Assembly (NCBI GenBank): GCA_017537025.1
Contig: JAFWCB010000004.1
Span: forward strand, 186,001 to 250,000
Direction: 5' to 3'
Length of the DNA: 64,000 nucleotides
From: Sediminibacterium sp.
Lineage (GTDB): Bacteria > Bacteroidota > Bacteroidia > Chitinophagales > Chitinophagaceae
Every line of letters begins with the position of its first letter. The stretch's first letter is position 1. A program made the position numbers and the translations under genes. Below, one piece after another: positions 16,719 through 26,075 of this stretch. Below the pieces are notes generated by a model. The model was not told where the DNA came from. It made no database searches and saw only the letters and a list, made by a program, of their open reading frames with translations.

Positions 16719-18077
16719 ATGAAATGGAATATTATACCTTTTTTTGCGACGCTCATATGGCTAGCCGCTTGTTTTCAGCAGCAAAAAGTTAATGATAGTC
16801 GGTTGATAGATGGGCATCCCGGTTGGATGCAACAAACTAATGTGTACGAAGTCAATACACGTCAGTATACTCCCGAAGGCACTTTTAATGCTTTCGCTAA
16901 ACATTTGTCAAGGTTAAGAGATATGGGGGTAGAAGTATTATGGTTTATGCCCATAAACCCAATAAGTAAAGTTGATAGGAAGGGTACACTTGGCAGCTAT
17001 TATGCAGTAAGTGATTATACTTCTATTAATCCTGAATATGGTACCCTTGCCGATTGGAAAGCTTTGGTTACACAAGCTCACACGATGGGTTTTAAAGTAG
17101 TAATTGATTGGGTGCCTAATCATACAGGAGCAGATCATCCTTGGCTAACAACACATCCCGATTTTTATGTTAGAGACAGTATAACCGGGAAAGCGATTTC
17201 ACAATTCGATTGGACAGATACCCGAAAACTCAATTATAAAAATCCAGTTGTTACAGATAGTATGCTGGCAGCTATGCAATATTGGATTCGGGAAACTGAT
17301 ATCGATGGCTACAGATGTGATCAGGCCCACCTGGTAGATAGCAATTTTTGGTATAAAGCGATACCTAAGCTAAAGAAAGAGAAAAATATACTTATGATTG
17401 CAGAGTCTGAAGATGCCTGGGTGCATCGTGCGGGTTTTGATATAACGTATCCTTGGAAAGCATTTCATGTTATGGTAGATATTTCTGCAGGAAGGAAAAA
17501 TGCTTTAGCATTAGACACTGTTCAACACTATATCGACACCACATTTACAAAAAATGCAAGCTTATTATATTTCACTAGTAATCACGATGAGAATAGTTGG
17601 AATAAGGCTGATTATGGTACTATGCCCGGCGATATCCACACACCTTTTGCCATACTTACGCAAACACTGCCGCGTTCAGTACCTATGATTTATAGCGGAC
17701 AAGAAGAGCCGATATTGCGACCCATTCCCTTTTTTGAAAAAGATACACTTGTGTTTAATAAATTTACTCGGGCTCCTCTTTATAAGCAATTACTTCAACT
17801 TCGAAAAAACAATGCAGCCTTGGCAGCTGCTATACCGATGCAACGGGTTCATACAACTGCCGATACAGCTATATATGCTTTCATCAGAAAAACAAATAAT
17901 AATGGAGTTTTAGTGATAGTAAACCTGAGTAGTAAAAATCAATCTTTTGAATTAACAGGAGAACAAGTGAAAGCGTTTATTCAGGAAAAACCAAAAGCTT
18001 ATATTGGAGATAAGATGCTTATAGTAGGAGATAGGTTGCAATTAACTCCCTGGGAAAGCAGGGTATATGCTTATTAA
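16719..18077 (+). CDS. GH13 alpha-amylase family lipoprotein
   Basis: A 452-residue glycoside hydrolase with a lipoprotein signal peptide (IWLAAC, lipid-modified Cys18). The (beta/alpha)8 catalytic residues are visible: nucleophile Asp201 in DGYRCDQAH, acid/base Glu229 in MIAESED, and transition-state Asp290 in FTSNHDENSW. The first conserved region is VIDWVPNHTG. The frame is open back to an ATG at 16668, but starting at 16719 gives a clean lipoprotein signal, so that start was chosen. It probably faces the periplasm or cell surface and acts on alpha-glucans or maltodextrins. No SusC/SusD pair is nearby, so it is not part of an obvious polysaccharide utilisation locus. Confidence 0.88.
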   Translation: MKWNIIPFFATLIWLAACFQQQKVNDSRLIDGHPGWMQQTNVYEVNTRQYTPEGTFNAFAKHLSRLRDMGVEVLWFMPINPISKVDRKGTLGSYYAVSDYTSINPEYGTLADWKALVTQAHTMGFKVVIDWVPNHTGADHPWLTTHPDFYVRDSITGKAISQFDWTDTRKLNYKNPVVTDSMLAAMQYWIRETDIDGYRCDQAHLVDSNFWYKAIPKLKKEKNILMIAESEDAWVHRAGFDITYPWKAFHVMVDISAGRKNALALDTVQHYIDTTFTKNASLLYFTSNHDENSWNKADYGTMPGDIHTPFAILTQTLPRSVPMIYSGQEEPILRPIPFFEKDTLVFNKFTRAPLYKQLLQLRKNNAALAAAIPMQRVHTTADTAIYAFIRKTNNNGVLVIVNLSSKNQSFELTGEQVKAFIQEKPKAYIGDKMLIVGDRLQLTPWESRVYAY

Positions 18078-18120
18078 AACCAAGTAAAATAGGAATCCGT
18101 AAATATATCAAACAACCACT

Positions 18121-18804
18121 TTGACAAAAATCATCCATAAGCATAAATTACCTACCAGATGGATGCATTGGATAAATTTCCCTCTGTTAACTATAATGAT
18201 TTGGAGTGGGATGTTAATTTATTGGGCCAATGATGTATACAGTATAAAAGTTGGTAATACAACAATATTTAAATTTTTTCCTGAATCATTTTATAAAGCG
18301 CTAAATATTCCATACAGACTGGCAGACGGCATGGCTTTTCACTTTAGTTTCATGTGGTTATTCATGATCAATGGATTATTATATGTTTTATATACCGGAC
18401 TTTCAGGAGAATGGCGCTATCTAATTCCTTTAAAAAAATCATGGAAAGAGGCCTGGTTGGTTGTACTACACGACTTGAGGTTACGAAAACAAGCACCACC
18501 GCAATTGAAATATAACGCCGCTCAAAGAATCAGTTATACCATTATTATTATCATGGGTTTTGGTTCTATGATTTCAGGATTTGCTATTTATAAGCCTGTT
18601 CAGTTACAATGGTTAACGATGTTGTGCGGCGGCTATGAATCTGCACGAATTATTCATTTTATATTAACTATTTTATTTGTACTCTTTTTTCTTGTTCACA
18701 TTATTCAAGTAATAAAAGCAGGGTGGAATAATTTTCGCGCTATGGTTGCAGGTTTTGAAATTCAATCAGAAAAAATAAATAAAGATGAAAACAATAATAG
18801 TTGA
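18121..18804 (+). CDS. Cytochrome b561-type membrane subunit
   Basis: A 227-residue four-to-five-helix cytochrome b of the Ni-hydrogenase/formate dehydrogenase b-subunit type. The N-terminal THR-x-x-HW-like signature LPTRWMHWINF (His16) starts helix 1, and further helix histidines appear in MAFHFSFMW, ARIIHFILTI and FFLVHIIQVI. The only usable start is TTG at 18121, because the first ATG falls inside the haem-binding helix. The 3' end overlaps the molybdopterin oxidoreductase gene by 20 bases. The two proteins probably form a quinone-linked periplasmic oxidoreductase comparable in layout to MsrPQ, although the cytochrome is not the MsrQ family. Confidence 0.82.
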   Translation: MTKIIHKHKLPTRWMHWINFPLLTIMIWSGMLIYWANDVYSIKVGNTTIFKFFPESFYKALNIPYRLADGMAFHFSFMWLFMINGLLYVLYTGLSGEWRYLIPLKKSWKEAWLVVLHDLRLRKQAPPQLKYNAAQRISYTIIIIMGFGSMISGFAIYKPVQLQWLTMLCGGYESARIIHFILTILFVLFFLVHIIQVIKAGWNNFRAMVAGFEIQSEKINKDENNNS

Positions 18805-19555
18805 CGAGACTACTGAAAAACGGTTTCGTCGCCGTTCTATCATTGCCTTTATCATATTCTTTACTTGTGTAGGTGCAGCATGGATCAGTTGGAAATGGCT
18901 ATACAATCAACCCCTTGATAATAGTATTAGAGGTGGTATCCAAAAGCCTTTACGTAAGGTTTTGGATATGAATATGAATGTATATAGCGGTTTATATAGT
19001 ACACAACATTTAGTTAAAGAGTATCCTAAATCTATGGCTGCCCCAAAAGCAAGAGTAAATGGGAATGTGGGTATGGATGAAGATCTTTTTGATACAGCAA
19101 CCTGGAAGCTTACCGTCATTCGTGCGGCAGGAGATACACTCTTGCTCACATTAAATGATTTGAAAAAACTACATAAAATAGATGTTGTACATAATTTTAA
19201 ATGTATTGAAGGGTGGAGCCAAATTACTTGGTGGAGCGGTGTTCGTTTTTCTGAGTTTGCCGAGAAATACAAACTCACTAAAGAGTGCCAGATGAAATTT
19301 GCATCTTTAGTTACACCCGATGAAGAGTACTATGTTGGTATTGATATGCCTAGTATGATGCACCCACAAACTATTTTATGCTTTGAGTTAAATGGAAAGC
19401 CATTACCCATGAATCAAGGATACCCATTACGATTAATCATTCCTGTAAAATATGGGGTAAAAAACATAAAACGTATTGGAACCATATCATTCCATAATGA
19501 TCGTCCGGCTGATTATTGGGCCGAGAAAGGATATGATTATTATACCGGGTTGTGA
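18785..19555 (+). CDS. Molybdopterin-dependent oxidoreductase, sulfite-oxidase fold
   Basis: A 256-residue protein with an N-terminal transmembrane or Tat-like segment (KRFRRRSIIAFIIFF, residues about 12-35). A SUOX/MsrP-type molybdopterin-binding domain follows. The Mo-ligating cysteine is Cys140 in HNFKCIEGWS. Further family motifs are MHPQTILCFELNGKPLP, GYPLRLIIPVKYGVKN and the final W-x-x-x-GYDYYTGL. The family oxidises sulfite or reduces sulfoxides; the substrate here is unknown. Partner cytochrome b is encoded immediately upstream with a 20-base overlap. The protein lacks the C-terminal dimerisation domain of true sulfite oxidases. The stop codon is followed directly by the repeat at 19556. 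Confidence 0.85.
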   Translation: MKTIIVDETTEKRFRRRSIIAFIIFFTCVGAAWISWKWLYNQPLDNSIRGGIQKPLRKVLDMNMNVYSGLYSTQHLVKEYPKSMAAPKARVNGNVGMDEDLFDTATWKLTVIRAAGDTLLLTLNDLKKLHKIDVVHNFKCIEGWSQITWWSGVRFSEFAEKYKLTKECQMKFASLVTPDEEYYVGIDMPSMMHPQTILCFELNGKPLPMNQGYPLRLIIPVKYGVKNIKRIGTISFHNDRPADYWAEKGYDYYTGL

Positions 19556-19660
19556 GGTGGTAGGGGATAGGGGATAGGCTATAGGCTGTAGGGTATAGGG
19601 TATAGGGTTTATTCTACCGTCTGCCGTCTACGGTCTTCCGTCTAACGTCTACCGTATTCC
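19556..19660 (+). repeat. Two adjoining repeat types: GGGATAGG/GGGTATAG and CCGTCTACCGTC
   Basis: 19556-19610 consists of GGGGATAGG, GGCTATAGG and GGGTATAGG words. 19611-19660 consists of CTACCGTCTGCCGTCTACGG-like words. Both types recur elsewhere in the window (GGGTATAG at 52430-52458, CCGTCTAC at 43549-43598). They fill the whole gap between the oxidoreductase and pyrF. Confidence 0.8.
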
Positions 19661-19661
19661 T

Positions 19662-19669
19662 TATCTTTG
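19662..19669 (+). promoter_or_regulatory. -7 box of pyrF
   Basis: TATCTTTG lies between the repeat and pyrF and ends only 4 bases before the ATG at 19674. Confidence 0.5.
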
Positions 19670-19673
19670 TTCT

Positions 19674-20552
19674 ATGACCCGAGAATCACTTATCGAACAA
19701 ATCAAAACAAAGCAATCTTATCTCTGTGTTGGGTTAGACACAGACACAACAAAACTACCCAAGCATCTTCAGGGTACACCTAACGCAGTAGTAACATTTA
19801 ATAAAGCGATCATCGATGCTACAAAAGATTTTTGCGTCGCATATAAAATCAACACTGCCTTTTATGAATCCCAAGGAGTAAAAGGATGGGAAGCTATGAT
19901 GGAAACGGTAGATTATATTCCTTCTACTCATTTAAAGATTGCCGACGCTAAAAGAGGAGATATCGGGAATACGTCTAGTCAATATGCAAAAACTTTTTTT
20001 GAAACAATTCCTTTCGATGCTATTACCGTTGCTCCTTATATGGGAGAGGATAGTATTCGTCCTTTTTTAGAATATGAAAATAAATGGACTATTATTTTGG
20101 CACTAACTTCTAATCCCGGCAGTTATGATTTTCAACAGAATATCGTAACACCTTATAACGAGGATCTGACATTAATACCGCATTTAGCATTGGGTAACAC
20201 AGAAAAAAGGTTGTATGAGCAAGTTCTTGAGAAAACAGCTGAATGGGGTAGCATTAACAATTTGATGTATGTTGTTGGGGCAACCCGAGCTTCGGATTTA
20301 GAAAATATACGGAGCATTATCCCGGATCATTTTTTATTAGTTCCCGGGGTAGGTTTTCAGGGGGGTAGCTTGGAAGAAGTTTCTACCTACGGCTTGAATA
20401 AAGATATCGGCTTGTTGGTGAATGCAAGTCGCGCCATTATTTACGCATCGCATCAGGAAAATTTCGCAGAAGAGGCTGCTGAAATTGCAAAACAATATCA
20501 AACGGAAATGTCGCTTATTATTTCTACCACTTTCTCTGCCCAGCGTAAATGA
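19674..20552 (+). CDS. pyrF: Orotidine 5'-phosphate decarboxylase (PyrF type 2)
   Basis: A 292-residue enzyme for the last step of UMP synthesis. The active-site DxKxxD motif is DAKRGDIG (residues about 95-102), and CVGLDTD near the N-terminus and VPGVGFQGG near the C-terminus bind substrate. Length and motif spacing match the longer type 2 subfamily. The ATG at 19674 is preceded by a repeat block and a TATCTTTG box. The last 55 bases overlap the convergent SGNH hydrolase gene, so its final 18 codons are antisense to that gene. The homologous domain appears to end near residue 275, suggesting the C-terminal tail [13 protein letters not shown] is an extension created by loss of an earlier stop. 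Confidence 0.92.
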   Translation: MTRESLIEQIKTKQSYLCVGLDTDTTKLPKHLQGTPNAVVTFNKAIIDATKDFCVAYKINTAFYESQGVKGWEAMMETVDYIPSTHLKIADAKRGDIGNTSSQYAKTFFETIPFDAITVAPYMGEDSIRPFLEYENKWTIILALTSNPGSYDFQQNIVTPYNEDLTLIPHLALGNTEKRLYEQVLEKTAEWGSINNLMYVVGATRASDLENIRSIIPDHFLLVPGVGFQGGSLEEVSTYGLNKDIGLLVNASRAIIYASHQENFAEEAAEIAKQYQTEMSLIISTTFSAQRK

Positions 20553-21103
20553 GTAATACCGGAATAATGTAGTTGATCCGATGCCAGTGCCTGTAAGTTG
20601 TTTTTCTCCGTTCTCGTTTCATCGGTAATATTGATATAATGTGCACCTGCTTCAGTTGTTAATGCTGAACAAACACTGTTAAAACTGTCTATTTGTTTAC
20701 TAATAGTTTGAAGATCCCTACCTGCCGCAAAAGGTGTAAATCCCCAATCGGGAATGGATAGTACGATTACATGTGAAGGTTTGTTACCGGTAAAATAAAT
20801 GGCTTTGCGAAGTAGAAATTCGAAATCAGATTTAAAGTCGGCAATTGCTAATCCACGATACTGATTATTTACGCCTATTAATAGTGTCACAAAATCGTAT
20901 TGCGAATTTAGTTTGGTGTGTAAAATATGTTCTGCTAATTCGGTAGTTGTCCAACCGGTTTTAGCTACGATCTCTGGAGCGTGGAAATGCTTCCCTTTTT
21001 TCCTTAAAAGCTGTACTACTTGATAGGGGAAGCTTTGGTGTAATGGTACCGATTCACCTATTGTGTAAGAATCGCCAAGTGCAAGGTAGGTGTTATAGTG
21101 CAT
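20498..21103 (-). CDS. SGNH/GDSL hydrolase family protein
   Basis: A 201-residue esterase/lipase-fold hydrolase. Block I is [12 protein letters not shown] (Ser in GDSY, about residue 12), block III is [11 protein letters not shown] with its Asn, and block V has D-x-L-H in [12 protein letters not shown]. No signal peptide is visible, so a cytoplasmic enzyme is likely; the ester substrate is unknown. It lies downstream of kynureninase on the minus strand with a 19-base gap made of GTAGTG-type repeat. Its 3' end overlaps pyrF by 55 bases. Confidence 0.85.
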   Translation of the reverse strand: MHYNTYLALGDSYTIGESVPLHQSFPYQVVQLLRKKGKHFHAPEIVAKTGWTTTELAEHILHTKLNSQYDFVTLLIGVNNQYRGLAIADFKSDFEFLLRKAIYFTGNKPSHVIVLSIPDWGFTPFAAGRDLQTISKQIDSFNSVCSALTTEAGAHYINITDETRTEKNNLQALASDQLHYSGITHLRWAEKVVEIISDISV

Positions 21104-21140
21104 CGTGGTTAGTGTATAGTGGTTAGTGTATAGTGTTTAG
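21104..21140 (-). repeat. Short GTGGTTAGTGTATAGT-type repeat
   Basis: Three copies of the word (T)GGTTAGTGTATAG occupy the whole space between kynureninase and the SGNH hydrolase gene. They run into the kynureninase coding end, so that the last residues NTIH and the TAA stop are repeat-encoded. Confidence 0.75.
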
Positions 21141-22388
21141 TATTTCATAGAATCGATATACATCTTCAAAACTACAATAAAGAGGGGCGGGGGCAACGCG
21201 AATCACTCCGGGCTCTCTGTAATCTACGATAATACCATTATCTAGCATGGCCTGATGAATTTGTTTTCCTTTTTCTTTAAAAAATAAAGATAATTGAGCT
21301 CCTCTTTCCTGTGGATTAGAGGGAGTAATAATTTCAAAATCTAAGTTTGTTAACCGATTCAGTAAAAACTCCAAGTAGCCGGTAAGCGCTATACTTTTCT
21401 TACGAATTAAGTCTATTCCTGCTTCATCAAAAATAGCTAAAGAGGCTTTCAAAGCGGCACTATTGAAAACCTGCGAAGTGCTGATATTCCATCCACTGGC
21501 ATTTTGTTTAGGGATAAAACCCTTCTCCATTTTAAAACGCTCTTTTTCATCGTTTCCCCACCAGCCGGCCAATCGAGGGGTATCTCTATTCGTAGCATGT
21601 TTCTCGTGCACAAAAACACCACCAACTGCCCCGGGGCCGCCATTCAGGTATTTGTAGGAGCACCAAACTGCAAAATCAACATTCCAGTCATGCAATTGTA
21701 AGGGGATATTTCCCACAACATGGGCTAAATCAAAAGCTGCAATAGCTCCCACTTCGTGTGTGGCTTTTGTGATCGCGTCTATGTCAAAGAATTGTCCCGT
21801 ATAATAATTGATCCCACCTAATAATACCATTGCTAATGAATCTTTATTGGCTTCGATGGTACTGAGTATATCGGTGGTTTCTAGTGTTTTCTTTCCGCTC
21901 TTCGGAAATAACTCTATAATATGTTCATCCGGATTGAGATCATAATATTTTACCAACGTTTCAACAGCATATTGATCGGAGGGAAAAGCCCCTGCCTCCA
22001 TGATGATCTTTGTACGCTTAGCTTTTGGCTTATAAAAACTCAGCATCAGCAAGTGTAAGTTCACAGTTAATGCATTCATTACCGTTACCTCATTTTCTAA
22101 AGCACCAACCATTTTTGCCAAACTGGCTTTTAAGTATTCTTGGTAGTATAACCAAGGATTAGCCCCTTTAAAATAACCTCCCACTGCAATTTCACGCCAA
22201 CTCTGTAATTCAATATCAATAGCTTCACTTACTGTTTTAGGCTGTAAACCGAGCGAATTACCACAAAAATAAATTACGGGCTTACCATGATGAACAGGAA
22301 AATGAAAGCGATTTTTAAACGACGATAGCTTGTCGGATTGATCCTGAAAACGTGCAAATTCAATAGTAGCTTCAAAAGGAGCGGTCAT
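21123..22388 (-). CDS. kynU: Kynureninase
   Basis: A 421-residue PLP enzyme cleaving kynurenine or 3-hydroxykynurenine to (hydroxy)anthranilate and alanine. Family motifs seen are VIYFCGNSLGLQPK near residue 38, FDLAHVVGN (cofactor Asp) and CSYKYLNGGPG with the PLP lysine. The frame is open to an ATG at 22415, but the start at 22388 (MTAPFEATIEFA) gives the usual length and a better N-terminus. Together with the upstream tryptophan dioxygenase it supports a kynurenine pathway. The gene's end is embedded in a repeat. Confidence 0.93.
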   Translation of the reverse strand: MTAPFEATIEFARFQDQSDKLSSFKNRFHFPVHHGKPVIYFCGNSLGLQPKTVSEAIDIELQSWREIAVGGYFKGANPWLYYQEYLKASLAKMVGALENEVTVMNALTVNLHLLMLSFYKPKAKRTKIIMEAGAFPSDQYAVETLVKYYDLNPDEHIIELFPKSGKKTLETTDILSTIEANKDSLAMVLLGGINYYTGQFFDIDAITKATHEVGAIAAFDLAHVVGNIPLQLHDWNVDFAVWCSYKYLNGGPGAVGGVFVHEKHATNRDTPRLAGWWGNDEKERFKMEKGFIPKQNASGWNISTSQVFNSAALKASLAIFDEAGIDLIRKKSIALTGYLEFLLNRLTNLDFEIITPSNPQERGAQLSLFFKEKGKQIHQAMLDNGIIVDYREPGVIRVAPAPLYCSFEDVYRFYEILNTIH

Positions 22389-22484
22389 GAAACAAATTTT
22401 ATGCAAATTACGCATTGCCTTTATTTTATGAGTGGGTGATTTTTTTAAGTTGAATCACGTATTTTCCCTTTTTAATAATTGCTT

Positions 22485-24968
22485 ATGAAAAGAATACTCA
22501 TGATGGTGTTGCTGGCTACTGGTTTTTTTGCATCAGCACAGCAAACACCCATTGCTAAAGCGAATTATGCACAAGCAGCTAAATTTTCTCCCAAACGATT
22601 GGAGAAAATGGTTTTTAGTTTAAACGTAGACCCCCACTGGTTAAAAAAATCCGACCGATTCTGGTATATGTATGAAACCTCAGAAGGGAAAAAATGGTAT
22701 ATCGTAGATGCGGCAAAAGGGGAGAAAAAATTATTATTTGACAATGCCGTTTTGGCGGCTAAACTTACGCGGGCAACAGATGATCCGATGGATGCGCAAC
22801 ATCTGAATATCGATAGTATGCGTTTTATCAAAGATGAAAATTGGATTCATTTTGAAGTGAAATCAACCTTAGAAGTAGAGAAAAAAGACACTACAGCAAA
22901 AAAGGGTACGCCGCCAGTTAAAGAAAAGAAAATATATTTTTTTAACTATAATATTATCACAGGGGAGTTAGTTCAGCTTAATGAATTTACAAAACCCAAA
23001 CGCAGACCAACCTGGGCAAATATTTCACCCGATAGTAATATTATCATATTTGGCAAAAACTATAATTTATGGTGGATGGATAAAGCTAATTATCAAAAAG
23101 CTTTGGTGAATGAAGATGATAGTACGATTGTCCAATACCAACTTACAAAAGACGGGATAGAAAATTTTAGTTATTATAATGAAGGTAATTTGTCGGGCAA
23201 CTGAGATACGAATACCGATAAAGAAAAAAATAGAAATAAGCGAAAGCCGGTAGGTATCTTATGGTCGCCCGATTCAAAACATTTTGCGGTTGACTTTACC
23301 GATAATAGAAAAGTAAAAGACCTATGGGTTATTAACAGCATTGCTGAACCCAGGCCTACTTTAGAAACATATAAATATTGGATGCCCGGGGAAAAAGAAG
23401 CACCTGTTGAGCATTTGATGGTCTTCGATTGGGCAACAAAAACGGGTAAAGAAATTGTTACCGGAATGTATAAAGATCAAACGGTAAATGCGTGGAGCCG
23501 CCCCCTAAAAGCAAATACCAGAGATGATGAATATCGCCCTGCTATTTGGTTAGGCACTAATGATAAATTTTATTTTAGCAGAACAAGCCGAGACTTAAAA
23601 AGAATTGATATAGGTGTGGTAGATGTTGCGAGTGGAACTGCGAAAGCGTTGATTCAAGAGAAGTTAAACACTTATGTCGAAATCCGCAGATTAGGATTAG
23701 TGAATGATGGTAAAGAATTAATACAGTGGAGTGAAGATGATGGATGGGGACATTTTTATTTATATGATGAAAATGGAAAATTAAAAAATCAAATCACCTC
23801 AGGTGCATGGCACGCAGAAGATATTTTAGGTATCGATGAAAAAAACCGTGTCTTATACTTTTCTGCAAATGGGAGAGAAGTAGGGGAGAATCCTTATTAC
23901 TTGCATGCTTATCGTGTAAATTTCGACGGTAGTGGCCTGAAACTATTAACACCGGGAGATTATGATTGGAATATGAGTATGGACGATGAAAAGAAATTTA
24001 TTGTAGGTAATTTTTCGCGCGTAAATACTACTCCCAAATCAGCTCTCTATGCTGCCGATGGAAGAAAAATTCTTGATTTGGAAACAGCCGATCTATCATC
24101 CTTGCTAGCTGCGGGGTATAAGTTCCCGGAAATATTCAAAGCCAAAGCCGATGATGGTATCACTGATATCTATGGGGTTATGTATAAACCCTTCGACTTT
24201 GACAGCACTAAAAAATATCCTATCGTTGAATATGTATATCCTGGTCCGCAAACTGAAGCTATGAATACTTCTTTTAGTCGCGGAATGGATCGTACAGATC
24301 GATTGGCACAAATAGGTATGGTGGTAATTACTTTGGGTAATAGAGGAGGCCACCCCAGCCGTAGTAAGTGGTATCATAATTATGGTTATGGAAACCTGCG
24401 TGATTATGGATTAGCAGATAAAAAAACAGTTGCCGAACAACTAGCTAATAGATATAGTTATTTAGATATCAATAAAGTTGGTATACACGGACATTCAGGT
24501 GGAGGTTTTATGAGCACTGCCGCCATGCTGGTATATCCCGATTTCTTTAAAGTAGCAGTTTCTTCCGCAGGTAATCATGATAATGCAATTTATAATCGTT
24601 GGTGGAGTGAGAAACATCATGGCGTAAAAGAAATTATTAGTGAAAAAGGGGATACTAGTTTTCAATATAACATTGAAAAAAATCCAGACATCGCCAAAAA
24701 CTTAAAAGGCAGATTATTACTTTCTCATGGCGAGATAGATAATAATGTACACCCTGCTAATACCATGCGCGTAGTAAATGCATTGATCAAAGCAAATAAG
24801 CGATTTGATATGATCTTACTACCAACACAGCGTCATGGTTTTGGTGATATGACCGAATATTTCTTTTGGCGCCAAGCAGAATATTTTGCGCGTTATTTGA
24901 TAGGAGATACTACAGAGCGGCCGGTAGATGTGGAAGAGATCAATAAAGATATAGAGAAGAAGAAGTAA
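22485..24968 (+). pseudogene. S9 family dipeptidyl peptidase IV-like, interrupted by in-frame TGA
   Basis: A signal peptide (MKRILMMVLLATGFFASAQQ) starts an S9B/DPP-IV-like exopeptidase of 828 codons. Codon 240 (23202-23204) is TGA. The same frame continues without any other stop through 24968, including the codons between 23205 and the next ATG at 23382. The downstream part carries the N-terminal beta-propeller remainder and the alpha/beta hydrolase domain with Ser671 in HGHSGGG, Asp752 in HGEIDNN and His784 in QRHGFGD (counting the TGA codon). A point nonsense mutation, a sequence error, or read-through are the options. A restart at 23382 would make a 528-residue protein without a signal peptide. 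The interruption lies in an Asn/Asp/Lys-rich loop. Confidence 0.8.
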
Positions 24969-24987
24969 TTTTTTAATTTAAAAATCA

Positions 24988-25025
24988 AGCCCTATTAGGT
25001 TGCTTAAATCTAATAGGGCTTTTTT
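24988..25025 (+). terminator. Rho-independent terminator after the peptidase gene
   Basis: AGCCCTATTAG (24988-24998) pairs perfectly with CTAATAGGGCT (25010-25020) around an 11-base loop, followed by six T. A run of A on the left side suggests it could also serve the convergent gene at 25044. Confidence 0.85.
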
Positions 25026-25043
25026 AAAAACAGTTAGTTCTTT

Positions 25044-25988
25044 CTACCCCCCCAAAATCCGCAGACTCCCAAAATTACTCTTCACAGTCATTTGGGTATT
25101 ACCGCCTTTACCTATAGTGCCTTTATACTTTTTTGTGGGAGAATAACCTACGGTACGCTGTTCGGTCGTTTCTGTCAATTTAATATTCCCCTTTCCACTC
25201 GCACTGCCATTGTTAAAAACAAAATCATAATCCGCATTAAAACCGGGCTCCGTTAAAAAATAAAGGGTGGAGTAATTCGCTTTCACCGTAAACCTCTTTA
25301 AATCGTTGCCAAGGGGCAGATCTAGCCCACTGGAGAAGTCAAAAACAGCATTAATATCTCCCGATAAACGATTGATATTTGTTTTGGAATATTTTAAAAT
25401 AAGCTCCCCATCGGTTAACGATTTGATATCGCTTCTTCCAAATTCAACCCTCACCATTACCCCATTGCTAAGTTTACCTGCCGTTAAATTTCCATATTTA
25501 CTAATTAGCTCTGCTTGTCCGGCATAATCACCAATGGTTAGCGGACCAAAACTATTTTCAGCGATCAGTTTTGTACCGTTAGGTAACCATATCTTATAGT
25601 TCACTTTTATTTCATAACTCTTCCCATCATTCCAATTTTGCTGGTTCTCTTTCCATAAAGTTCGGAAACCAACTTTCTCATCAGTATTCAATTCATCGAT
25701 AGAAATACGATCAAGCATTTCCTGAGCTGTTTCATTGTTTTGAGCGGCCACATTAATGATTGCTTCTACTTTTACTTCTTTTTTGTCCCAGGTTTCAATG
25801 TCCATCGATCCGAACTTATTATTCAAAACAACCTGCTGTGAGCCAATAGATACCGTTTTATTGAATGATTTATTGAGCTTAACAGCCCAGTTGATACCCG
25901 ATTTTTCTTGGGCAAATAGGCTACATACAATGAATACAAGTAGAAAACTGCTGATAAAGCGCGATAATAAAGATGGTGAAGTAGGCAT
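25044..25988 (-). CDS. Exported beta-rich protein, DUF4097/adhesin-like
   Basis: A 314-residue protein with a signal peptide (about residues 10-26, SFLLVFIVCSLFAQ). Repeated short beta strands of the form NKFGSMDIETW, NSFGPLTIGDY, SKYGNLTAGKL and SNFGSLRILGG follow, spaced through the sequence. These F/YG-x-L/M-x-I repeats suggest a right-handed beta-helix or the putative-adhesin (DUF4097) fold, but the family call is tentative. Such proteins often follow an ECF sigma/anti-sigma pair; none is adjacent here. It is monocistronic and convergent with the peptidase gene. Confidence 0.65.
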   Translation of the reverse strand: MPTSPSLLSRFISSFLLVFIVCSLFAQEKSGINWAVKLNKSFNKTVSIGSQQVVLNNKFGSMDIETWDKKEVKVEAIINVAAQNNETAQEMLDRISIDELNTDEKVGFRTLWKENQQNWNDGKSYEIKVNYKIWLPNGTKLIAENSFGPLTIGDYAGQAELISKYGNLTAGKLSNGVMVRVEFGRSDIKSLTDGELILKYSKTNINRLSGDINAVFDFSSGLDLPLGNDLKRFTVKANYSTLYFLTEPGFNADYDFVFNNGSASGKGNIKLTETTEQRTVGYSPTKKYKGTIGKGGNTQMTVKSNFGSLRILGG

Positions 25989-26075
25989 ATAATTTGTTTT
26001 TCCCTATTAAGAGAACGATTTCGGTAAAAGGTTGTAATTCCTTCTGTATTTTCGTGTATCTCAAAAAATAAAAGG

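Noticed and set aside
22485-24968. The internal TGA of the peptidase as a selenocysteine codon or a reassigned TGA
   Set aside because: TGA acts as a normal stop in neighbouring genes, codon 240 is in a poorly conserved loop far from the active site, and S9 peptidases have no known selenocysteine at this place.
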